Shown here piece by piece: positions 25,001-34,249 of a stretch of DNA of 64,000 bases (within the stretch, counting starts at the first letter, position 1; each line of letters opens with the position of its first letter). Source of the DNA: Cunninghamia lanceolata (lineage: Eukaryota > Streptophyta > Pinopsida > Cupressales > Cupressaceae). The notes below the pieces were generated by a model that saw only the letters and a list, made by a program, of their open reading frames with translations, did no database searches and had not been told where the DNA came from. Location of the stretch: NCBI GenBank assembly GCA_027924645.1, contig BSBN01000233.1, positions 4,420,501-4,484,500 on the forward strand, written 5' to 3'. Made by a program: the position numbers and the translations under genes.

Positions 25001-26202
25001 CCTAAGGAAGAGGTAATTGATGAAGAAAAAGTTGTTGAAGGCACAAAGGAGGTCCCAACTTGGTTAGGCATAGAAATAAGAAAAGAAAGGGAGGTACAAT
25101 TAGTACCTATTGATATCAAAAGTTTACTGGGCAATACAATGCCAAGGAAAGAAAAGAGAAAGGCCAGAATAATCTTAGCCATACAAAGAGGTCTAGATGG
25201 ATCTAGGACACTAAACTTGGCCAAACCCCAAAAAGAGAAGGCAAAGGAGAAACAACTATAGATGAGTATAAAATACTCAATTTTGACCTGGGACATACAA
25301 CAAGGGAGCAACACATAACTGGGTGGGAAGACATGCACCAGGTGACAGCATAAATGTTAAGAAAGGATAAAGATAACTAGGAATAGTTGAAAGGACACAT
25401 TGTCCAATTGTAACAATTCATTAAGGGAATATTTGAACCCAATACAACAGTGCCAGAATTGCCTAATGAGATAGTAGTTGTATCCAAGGATGAAATAAAA
25501 CATATGGAAAATAAAAGGCTTAAAGACAATGTGTTTGAAGAATGGCTCAAAGATTTCATGCAAGAAGGAGAATAGGTAATAAAACAAGCAGTGGAAAGAT
25601 GGGAAGTGGCTGCAAAGGAAAAGAATAAATGTAGTGTACTTGTACTTAATGGCCAATTTAGAAGAGAAGAATGCACATTTGAATTGAAATAGTTAAAGGA
25701 AATTGAAGAGAGAGTAGAAGAATTAATAAATGAAGGAGTAATTACCCCTTCAATGGCAAATCAAGTGCCATAGGCGAGGTTAGAACTAAAATTTGAAGAA
25801 GATAATCTTAAAAGGTCCATAGCGATTGCTTAGGATTTAGAAGAAAGGGTAGATGACATGATCAAAATGCATAAAAGGATAGTGGAAAGACTATTAGATC
25901 ATGAATGCATGAATACACCAGCATATGAACTAGAGACAGATTTAACAGAATTCAATGCTATTTTTACACCATGCATGGAAAGTCCTGAAGCATATCTAAG
26001 TAAACAGATGATTGATTCATTAATGGAAGAAAATGCCAAGATGAGGAAATACAAGAAGAAGAGTGAGGGTTCAGAAAATAGAGAAAAAAAACTGAAGGAT
26101 GGAATTACAATGCAGGAGTATGTCTGGACAAAGAGTCTAGGAGGAGACCGCACCTTTATAGAAGGTGTAATTAATAATTTCAAATCATATTTGAAGGAGT
26201 GA
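22040..26202 (+). pseudogene. LTR-borne (U3) ORF of E1, LTR1 copy; unknown protein family
   Basis: ATG at 22040 opens a frame of about 1388 codons ending TGA at 26202, entirely inside the LTR and in the element's sense. In-frame stops occur (for example near 22218, 22730, 22926, 24018, 24533) and one base is missing near 25240 relative to LTR2. Layout by residue: 1-300 globular; 301-660 globular with a basic KKGKKRV cluster near 556; 665-960 acidic, Glu/Lys-rich; 960-980 Gln-rich; 1005-1388 predicted helical, matching the E2 LTR ORF. No enzyme motif recognised. Possible faint resemblance of the N-terminal part to plant transposon-associated domains is unproven. A TATA box lies downstream, so the ORF is in U3. 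Confidence 0.75.
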
Positions 26203-26463
26203 AAAATTGTAAAAAGGGCAAACAATATTGAAAAGGATCAAGTAAGGGGGTATCTATGGGAAAGTCTACAAGAAGGTAGAAGTCAAAGAAAGGGGAATAT
26301 TATTTTTGAAAAGATTCCAATAGCATCCTTTGAGGAAGAAAAGATACCATTCAGATATTTTGAGAAGCGGTTAGAGATGAATATGCACCCTTGATCAATA
26401 ATAGAGAGATCTTGGCCGTAGATTAAGTTTTGTAGCCATAGCAAAATGTAGCTTCAAACACTT

Positions 26464-26469
26464 TATAAG
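26464..26469 (+). promoter_or_regulatory. Putative element promoter TATA box, LTR1
   Basis: TATAAG in CACTTTATAAGAGG, the equivalent of TATATAAG at 55288-55295 in LTR2. It lies about 260 bp after the U3 ORF stop and would start the genomic RNA, leaving about 0.9 kb of R-U5 before the primer site. Confidence 0.5.
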
Positions 26470-26568
26470 AGGCTTTGCTATTTGTATGTTACTTACACAA
26501 GGGTTTATAAAATAGATCTTGCACTTGTAATTTGTTGGAACATTTTAATAGAGGAGTATTTTAGTTTA

Positions 26569-26573
26569 GAGTA
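26569..26573 (+). repeat. Target site duplication GAGTA, left
   Basis: GAGTA directly precedes E2 and is repeated at 39566-39570. The uninterrupted LTR2 has a single GAGTA at the equivalent place (about 55392-55396), confirming the insertion site. Confidence 0.95.
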
Positions 26574-27174
26574 TGTTGGCTAACAGGTTTGTCCTTATTC
26601 TGAAAATGTTTATTCTGACTCTATACCCCTCTTTGAAGAACAAATGAGTTAAGCAAAAAATGGGTGAACTTTTTTTTAAATTAGTTCCCCTCTGAATTTA
26701 GGTACAGCTCCCTTTAAGATTTCCAATGAATTTAATCTATTCAATTATCCAAATGCACTTTTAACCAGAAAATGCTTAAGGCAAACTGACATCCATACAT
26801 AACCATGTTATGAATGTGGTAAATTTATGCAGTAACAGTGAGTAATAGAATGCACAGATTCTACTTTTGATACATTCAAATACATGAACGCATACATATG
26901 AATTTGCTGAAACAATAAATAATAAAACACATATGACAAGTTGTCCAATAAAAGAGTAATTACCAGGTGAAAGGAGATTTCACACAGAAAATCTAATTCC
27001 GAACACTTAGACGCACAGATCTAAGTAAGCAGTAATTGTTTCTTCTTCTCATTCACAGATGAAAAATTTCTCAGACAACCATCACATTATGCAAAACCAT
27101 AAAATAGTTTAGCTAAAATTCTCCTTCTTCCTTTCTCAGTCTCCCTATCTATCTCTGAAAAGATTTTAAAAAGC

Positions 27175-27183
27175 TATATATAT
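27175..27183 (-). promoter_or_regulatory. TATA box in E2 3' LTR
   Basis: TATATATA within AGCTATATATATGAG, conserved in the other LTR at 36790-36798. It lies about 160 bp past the U3 ORF stop in element orientation, marking the end of U3. Confidence 0.55.
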
Positions 27184-27340
27184 GAGTGCCCTAATCATAT
27201 CTTCGAGTAAATCAAACCCAGAGTTAACATAACTCTGACCCGTATGGGATTTAGTTTATAACAACTGATTTTAAAGATCAAGATTGCAGAAAATAACATA
27301 AAAGAGGAACTGAAATAAAGAAAGTGAGTCAATAAGATCA

Positions 27341-28916
27341 TGACTAGGACAACGGATTTGCATCTCCAGATTTGTCATTGGTGGCCTAGGAAGCACATTG
27401 AGTCTTCCACTCCTGAAAAGCTGCAACGAACTCCTGAATCTTCAGAAAGTTGGGAATACCTATATGTTTCATTCTTGACTTCCAAATTTCCTTTTCCGTT
27501 CGCATTTTCCCAAATTTTTCTTTGTGTTCTAGAAGTGCATCGATATAGAGGTAAAGTAGTGACTCAACTTTAGAAATCTGGGAGAAATCCTTAATTAAAA
27601 TATTGTCATTTTCGTTGACGAAGCTGATTTTATCTTTGAAAGATTGGACCACTGCGTTGACATCCTCCACTGGTTTCCCATCATCTTTTATGTATTTAAC
27701 ATCAATGCATTGCAAGTCATGTTGCAGCGATTGAGTGAACTCTATTATCTCCTTAATTAACTTTGTAAGTTCAAAGCATCCTTACTGTGATATGGAATTC
27801 CTCCATCCAATATTTTTCTTATTCACATATAATAAATTTTCGTCCAAACCAGTCATGCTCTTTTCTGTCAAAAACTTTGCCAGCCCATATTTCTAAACTT
27901 CATCTATTTGGTTTATTACATTCACCCACTTACCTTCATCTTTCACCCAAACAGCAACATGTTCTTTAAGGTCCTTAATGGTGGCAACAGTCAGATCATA
28001 TATGCTCTTGAGTTCACGAATGTATTCAGCTCCTTTCTGCTCAATGGTATCCAACCAACTATCAAATGTCCTCGCCACCATCTTGTTTCTGTGAACCTGA
28101 TCTAACATATTTTGGTTGACTGGTGATTTAGGATCAAAAGACAGGGAGAGCTGTGAGACCAGTTGCAGATTAGGGTTGTGAATAGCATCAATGTACTCTG
28201 CTATTGAACGCAGAGTCTGCTTCAATTCCCTCTTATCCTTTTCATCCTTCCAAGTTTGACTAACCATCCTCTTGGTAGATGCTTCGAGGTGATGAACATC
28301 CATAGCTCTTGAGGCAGCACCAAGATCCACTCTCTCAACAGTGAAATCCTACATAGTTGGATCTTGCACTTCTTCCTCAGTCACTGGCTTGGCTATCTCA
28401 GCACTCCAGTTCCCAGTATTTGGATCAATGTTTATTCTGGATGTCATCTTTAGTTTTTTGGACTTGGGTGTTTTCCCCAAGCATTTGCTCACCATGTCCT
28501 CTAAGGGGATAGCAAAAGGAATTATTTTTCTCTTGTCAGAGATAGAACTCTCCAGCCACTTAGGTGCAGGGGTTAAGGTTTCCTTTTCAGGGTCTAATCC
28601 ATTAGAGGATATATTTGAAATTGTTAACATCTTAGGGGTCTCTAGAATGACCTCTGACTGTGGCCCAATATCAACTTCCTTTGTTCTATGTGGACTTGAT
28701 TCCTTATCACCCATAGGTTCCCCTGAATCCTCCTCTGAATTCAGATCCACAACTATTGTTTCAAGAACTTGTTCTTTTCTTTTACTTTTGGTCCTCAACC
28801 TGGTAGCACGAGGGGGTAGAATAGCTATGAGGGCTCTTCTAGATTTCTTGGTAGCAGGGCTCCTTCCAGTTGATGACTTGGAAGCACCTTCAAGATATCT
28901 GAATTCACTGTGAAAT
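27341..28916 (-). pseudogene. LTR-borne (U3) ORF of E2, 3' LTR copy
   Basis: A frame of about 500 codons inside the LTR, in the element's sense, broken here by stops (for example near 28350, 27890, 27784, 27341) that are CAG or TGG in the other LTR at several places. No ATG is present at the N-terminal side of the open frame; the start may be an internal Met (near 28715) or come from splicing, since TTTCACAG just upstream resembles an acceptor. The N-terminal part is Ser/Glu-rich. From W-L at 28558 onward it matches the C-terminal region of the E1 U3 ORF. Predicted mostly helical; unknown function. Confidence 0.7.
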
Positions 28917-29264
28917 TTGAGTAATAAGAACCTTATACTTCTTGCGTTATTCTCCTCTGCGTTGCACAGTTTGTTTACTTGCTGAATTCGGCTTGCTCTT
29001 AGTTAATAATGGCATTAACCAGATTGAATAATTATCACTTGGAGCAATACATGCTAGAAATATTTGAAAAGACATGAATTCTGACCTCTTCATTAATAGC
29101 AAGTATTATTCACGTGCCATCATGATGGTATAATGATTATCCATAACCTCCGCCAAATTAGAACTCTCGGTTTCATAATGAGCCTCTGACATATTTTCCT
29201 CCAACTTTCCTGCTAAATTGGATTCAAAAAGCCACGGGAATAACTGAGACTAAAAATCACCAAA

Positions 29265-29805
29265 ACTTTGAACTATTGAACCATTGAACCTTTAGGGCGT
29301 GGTTCAATATGGTGGTTCGACCATACCAATTGAATCGCGTAAATGGGCAAATGATTCACTTTCGGGAATATTGAACCTAAGCTCATGAATCGTTGAACTT
29401 ATTAGGATATGGTTCAATATGAAGGTTCAAAGACACAAGGGCTACATAGACCAACGGACAGTCGCGTGACTTTTTTAAAAGGGGTTCCAACCATGAGACA
29501 GTGAACCGTTGAACCTTGAACCATTGAACTTTGCTATAGAGTACGAGCGGAGGGTTCAACGTTACATTAATTACAAAAGATAACTACATGACATGACTTA
29601 TTAGAAGGCAATGAGCATTGAACCTTGGACTGTTGAACCATTGAACTATTGAGACAAGGGTTCAAGTTCAAACCAAAAGTTTGAAGACGTTTAAGATATA
29701 CAAAACAACAGCTTGCTTTTTGAGACACTTTGGACATATCGAACCATTTGAACTTTGAACTTTGAGAATGGTTCAGGTTCAAAGGTTCAAACCTTAAGTA
29801 ACCTT
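29265..29805 (-). promoter_or_regulatory. Hexamer array TTGAAC/GTTCAA in E2 3' LTR
   Basis: About 20 occurrences of TTGAAC or its reverse complement GTTCAA in about 540 bp, such as TTGAACCATTGAACC and GGTTCAAAGGTTCAAACC. In element orientation it lies 150-690 bp into the LTR, upstream of the U3 ORF, the same relative place as the ATACAA array of E1. Confidence 0.7.
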
Positions 29806-29952
29806 GCCTACAAAGATGATAAATGGGTAAAATTTGAAGGATCAAGAGTCGATTTAAGAGACAAAGGTATGACCCAAAATACAACACAACAAACCGGCTC
29901 TTGTTCAGGAAATATTACCAATAAATAAATAAGGGCGACTCAAAAGGTAACA

Positions 29953-30130
29953 TTGGCTCTGAATGGGGACTGCATTTTATGGCAAAATGCAGAGAACTCA
30001 GAAGCTCTGGTATTGCAGGAAAAGGAAAATAGAGAAGAAAGGAAACGGAACGGAACAAAACAAAAACGGGAAAAGAAAAACACAAAACCAAACAAAAGGG
30101 AAGACTATGTACAAAATAGGGGACCCTGTT
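29953..30130 (-). other. Spacer between E2 integrase and 3' LTR
   Basis: Contains a purine-rich plus-strand tract (polypyrimidine in element orientation) at 30020-30090 and a short inverted repeat GCATTTT..AAAATGC at 29971-29989. No purine tract is seen on the element's sense strand next to the LTR. Confidence 0.6.
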
Positions 30131-31204
30131 TTACAGATGATATAGCTTGAGATCCTGTCCATTATAGGACAGGGGTAAAGTGACTCCATCAGGATACTCC
30201 AATTTAAAAGAATTTGGACCCAATACCTGATGAATTCTGAAAGGTCCCTTCCAAAGAGAGTCAAATTTGCTATGTGCACCCTTTGGTTCTCTTCTTCTAT
30301 CCCACAGTAATACTTCATCTCCTTCCATAAATTTCCTAGGCCTTGTTTTCCTATCAAAAATTTCTTTAACTCTGGTCTAATGTACAATAATTTGGTCAAC
30401 CAACTCATTTCTCTCTTCTTTAATCTTAGTTAAATACATAATCCTCTTCTTCAGGGAATCTTGGAAATATTGATCCTCGATTACACTTTACAGCTTGGCT
30501 GTAGATAGCTCCAGAGGTAAAAATAATTGGGCACCTATTCCATAAACTAATTCAAAAGGAGCCATTCCAATTGCTCTTTTTGGAGTTATTCTGTCAACCC
30601 AGAGTGCTTCATACAACTTCTTATGCCAATCTCTGGGGTTGTCATTCACCAATTTCTTCATGATAGCAATCAAATTCTTATTACTGGACTCAGCGTGTCC
30701 ATTCCCTTGGGGGTAGTAATCTGATGAATGGGAGAGAGATATACTATGTTCATAACAGAAACAAGTCATTTCAATTGAAGAAAAACTGGTAGCATTATCC
30801 GCTACGATCTTCTGGGGGACACCAAATCGTACCAAAATATTTTCTTTGAGAAAATTAAAAACCACCTCTGAAGTTGTTCTTTTTACAGGGGCTGCCTCAA
30901 CCCATTTTGTGAAATAATTTGTTGTTGTTAAGATGTCGGTATGCCCTGCATTTGAGGGGGGTGAGATAGGCCCAATAAAATCCAACCCCCATTGTTTAAA
31001 GGGTTCTTCAACAACAACGGGTCTCAAAGGTAGAGCTGCAAGTTGTGGCCTTCTTGAAAAGATCTTACATTTTTCACAGTTAGCCACCCATCTATATGCA
31101 TCCTTAAACATCCCTGGCCAGTAATAACAATTTCGGAGGATTTTGAAAGCTGTAACTGAAGAAGAAAAATGTCCACCACAAGCTTCATTATGGAAAACTT
31201 CCAA
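30131..31204 (-). pseudogene. E2 integrase
   Basis: N-terminal H-H-C-C zinc domain (H and H near 31155-31195, C-E-K-C near 31065-31080). Catalytic core: WGLDFIG (first Asp), VADN (second Asp), and GHAES (Glu). The C-terminal domain at 30131-30328 has the GDEVLLWD...GPFRI...L pattern found in gypsy integrases; no chromodomain was recognised. A stop and frame disruption separates the C-terminal part. Integrase would insert the cDNA and create the 5-bp duplication seen around E2. Confidence 0.9.
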
Positions 31205-31223
31205 GAGCTTATCCTGCTACTCT

Positions 31224-32969
31224 TTATCTACACACCTTAGGAAAGTTCCATCTAATCCTTTCTTGTAAAGGACATCCCCCCAAAATAACATATTTCATCG
31301 CCTTTAGTTTCAGGTTTCTTTTTTCTTTAGGAGATAAGTGATTAGGACAATCCCCATATGTAAGATAATGTGCTACATCTAAAAACCATGGGTCATGTAA
31401 GCTTACCAATAAGACTGTGGGGAATCCTTCTCCTTCTTGTTCTTTGTTCTCAGCAATTAACTTACATAAGCCCTGACCCTTGATTAGTTTAGTAGGCTTA
31501 ATTTCCAGATCATATTCCTGGATTTTAGCAACCCATGTTGCTCTATTGTTTAATCCCATGTCATGTTGAGTTAAGATACTTTTCACAGCTGAATTTGGAA
31601 CGAACACAACTGAATGAGAATGGAGTATATAATATCTGAATTGTTTAACAGCTTTAACCACAGCAAAAGCTTGTTTTTCAACTAAAGAATATTTCAGCTC
31701 ATGCTTTTTAAGGGGAATGCTCATAAAAGCTATGGGAACCTCTTCATCCAATTCATTTTTCTGTAACAAAATACCTGACATGGTGTGTTCTGAAGCATAA
31801 CAGTAAATAATAAAATCTTTTTAAAAATTAGGATTTACCAAAGTGGGAGTGTTTGCAATCACTTCCTTGATATCCTCAAATGCCTTCTTAGCAACTTCAT
31901 TCCACTTAAATGGTTGTTTCTTGCTCATCATTCCAACGATGTGTTTTATAATCTCAGCAAAGTCAGGAATGAACCTTTTGAGAAAATTGATTTGACCAAA
32001 GAAGGACTTGACTCTAGTCCTATTTGAAGGGAGACTAAGCTGTTGAATTGCCCTGACCCTCTCTGGGTCAATTCTGGTCCCATCTTTTGAGACTAGGTGC
32101 CCCAATAATTTTCCCTTAGTTACACATAGAAATGACTTCTTGGGATTGAGTGAGATGCCATGGCTTCGGCACCTTTGTAAGACAGTTTCCAGATCTTTCA
32201 AGTGATCTTCTCTATTCTTGGAAAAAATAGTCAGATCATCAAGGTAAATAACAATAATTCTATTCTTCAGATCTCTAAAAGATGAATCCATCGCCTGCTG
32301 AAAAGTTGCTCCCACATTAATCAAACCAAAGGGCATTTGATTATAGGCAAAAGTTCCTCGAGGTGTGGTGAAAGTAGTCTTATGTTGATCCTCTGCAGCC
32401 ACACCTATCTGATTGTAACCTGAGAAACCATCCAGCATAGACATCATTTCAGACCTGGCAACTGTCTGCAAGATGTGGTCCATCATAGGCAAGGGATAGT
32501 TATCTTTCAGGCTGGCCTGGTTCAAGTTTCTAAAGTCAATGTAGATTCTTATTTCTCCATTCTTCTTTCATACTGGAACAATATTTGCCACCCAAGTGGA
32601 GTGATGGATTGGATAGATAATTCTATCTTTCAACATCTTATCAATCTCTTTAAAAATGGCTTTAGCAACTTTCAGGTTATAATTCCTCAGCTTCTGCCTG
32701 AATGGAGCTACATTTGCTTTCAAAGGAATATGGTGTTGAAACTGTCCATGTCTAAAATTTTTAAGATCATTATAGCACCAGGCAAAAACATCCTTATACT
32801 TGATTAACAATTTGATCAATTTGTTTTTATCCTCTGAAGAACAACACTTACCAATGGATATCCATTTAGGATCAGCTTCATTCCCAATGTTTATTTTCTC
32901 ATAATCCTCTACTTTATCAGGAATACAAGGGGGTTTGCCTTTAATATATTCATCTCTTTGAGAAAACAA
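31224..32969 (-). pseudogene. E2 reverse transcriptase and degenerate RNase H
   Basis: RT N-terminal region (32568-32969, with HHIPLKANVAPFRQ and STWVANIVPV), then core RT (31821-32525) with DNYPLP, GYNQI and catalytic VIYLDDLTIFSK near 32235-32270. RNase H follows (31224-31781): Y-C-Y-A-S where the first catalytic Asp is expected, then IAFMS.PLK and EKQAF motifs. The last acidic position is also changed (V-P-N-S). The domain probably serves as a structural connection, with catalysis by the upstream aRH. In-frame TAG and TAA stops occur at 32566 and near 31820. Confidence 0.9.
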
Positions 32970-33082
32970 AGTTCTAAAGAAACCAGTCCTTTAGGGATTT
33001 TATTTCTTTTTAACTAAATCACGTCATCTTTTGGATTAATCCCAGGGTCAGGACTGAATTCTTTACACTCTGTTTCGGAACC

Positions 33083-33799
33083 TTAAAAATAAGTCCCCAG
33101 GAACATTTCAGCATTCTCTAAAAATTTTCTGATCTGATTATCACTCTCCAAAACTTGCCATTTTTCAGCATTGTTGGGGACATTAGGACGATATACCATT
33201 TCTATTCTGTAAGAATCGTTCTTGAAATTCGGATGTGGCAAAAGGAGAGAAGTTGATACTGCTAAAGAATCTGCTTGAGAGTTCTGGTCTCTAGGAATTG
33301 TTTTGATAGAGAAGGCATCAAAATATTCAATCTCATCCCATACTCTATTTCTGTAATGCTTTAATCTTTCATTTTTAACAGAAAAGATCCCCCTTACCTG
33401 TTTCACAATTAATTCAGCATCACCTTTCACTTTAGGTATCTTTACACCTCTTCCTTTGGCTTCAAAAAGCCCAAGCAGTAAAGCTTCATATTCCATAGTA
33501 TTGTTGGTGTTTTTAAACTCTAGCTTAAAAGAATAAGAAAAAATTTCACCTTCAGGTGAGATCAACACAACCCCAGCCCCTGAACCAACAGTAGCACAAC
33601 TGCCATCAAATTCCACAACCCATAGGTCATCAGAATGTACAGATCTTTGCATTAATTCTTCTTTGGGGTCTATTCCAAAACTCTGTTCAGAGGAGAGAAA
33701 ATAGTTGCCAAATTCACATTCCTCAAATAAAATCTGGGCCTTGGGATCATCAGAGGGGTAGATAGTGAACTTGCACTTGGGCTCAGGTTCCAGCTTCAC
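33083..33799 (-). pseudogene. E2 archaeal-type RNase H (aRH), located before RT
   Basis: WVVEFDGS..GSGAGVVLISPEG opens an RNase HI-like fold. The four acidic positions are all present: D in FDGS (about 33615), E in MEYEALL (about 33490), D in GDAELIVKQ (about 33415), D in NSQADSLAV (about 33270). It follows the protease in the same frame with only a TAG between them, and precedes RT. Tat-lineage elements carry this second RNase H, but the order usually reported for Ogre-type elements is RT-RNase H-aRH-integrase. Confidence 0.85.
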
Positions 33800-33802
33800 T
33801 TT

Positions 33803-34147
33803 CTACTTCCCTACTAGGATTGTGGCCTCTAACCAATCCAGTTTGATTTGTCCACCAAAATCCTTGCAAAATGTCCTACTCAAAAGCATTCCATAACTAG
33901 CAGGAATATCTGCTACCAAAATAGTCAATTTCACCTTTTTGTCAAGGTAAGCTGCAAGAGCGACTTGTGCATCTTTAATCTGCCCAAGCAAGGAAACTTG
34001 TTTTCCGTCCATAGAATAACATCTACCAAATGTTTTTGTGAGTGATAACCCTAGGGCTTTAGCCATAGAGGAAGGCATGATGTTGTCAGAGGCTCCTGAA
34101 TCTATAATACAGTTACTAAGTTTATGACCATTGATAAACAAAGACAC
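33803..34147 (-). pseudogene. E2 aspartic protease
   Basis: NCIIDSGASDNIMP gives the D-S-G-A active site near 34100, with the Y-G-M-L-L-S-R motif near 33885 in place of the more usual LLGR. It would cleave the Gag-Pol polyprotein. The frame ends at a TAG (GAAGTAG near 33803) in a codon that is plausibly CAG ancestrally. Confidence 0.88.
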
Positions 34148-34249
34148 TTAGAAAGGATTGGGTTTCAAATCAGTACAAGGAGCATTGGTTGATGAATTGG
34201 GAGTCATTTTAGGGGCGGTCATGGCTGACTCAGATGAGGAAGCAAATAG

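Larger units (their letters stand above)
20179..26573 (+). repeat. E1 LTR1, 5' part (interrupted by E2)
   Basis: Begins TGTTGTGGTGCTCACAAC, exactly where similarity to LTR2 (49076) and LTR3 (63862) begins. Sequence to the left is unrelated to the internal region before LTR2. It resumes at 39571 and ends ...ATCATCAACA at 40408. With E2 and one target duplication removed, LTR1 is about 7233 bp; LTR2 is 7159 bp. LTRs of this length are exceptional. The start has the TG expected of an LTR; the 5-bp target duplication of E1 itself cannot be tested because the far end is outside the window. Confidence 0.85.
26574..29952 (-). repeat. E2 3' LTR (left)
   Basis: On the plus strand it begins TGTTGGCTAACAGG and ends GGTAACA. 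It is the near-identical partner of 36205-39565. In element orientation: LTR start at 29952, hexamer array (29265-29805), sense ORF (27341-28916), TATA (27175-27183), LTR end at 26574. Confidence 0.95.

Noticed and set aside
24460..25676. Antisense ORFs opposite the E1 LTR gene (Ser/Leu/Phe-rich)
   Set aside because: They mirror the Glu/Lys-rich sense frame; composition is explained by the reverse complement and there is no independent conservation evidence.
28341..28913. 190-codon plus-strand ORF, repeated at 37955-38527
   Set aside because: Antisense shadow of the E2 LTR ORF; hydrophobic composition follows from the Ser/Glu/Lys-rich sense strand.
29953..30150. Lys/Glu-rich small ORF at the E2 LTR junction
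   Set aside because: Product of a purine-rich tract; opposite strand to the element and no conserved start context.
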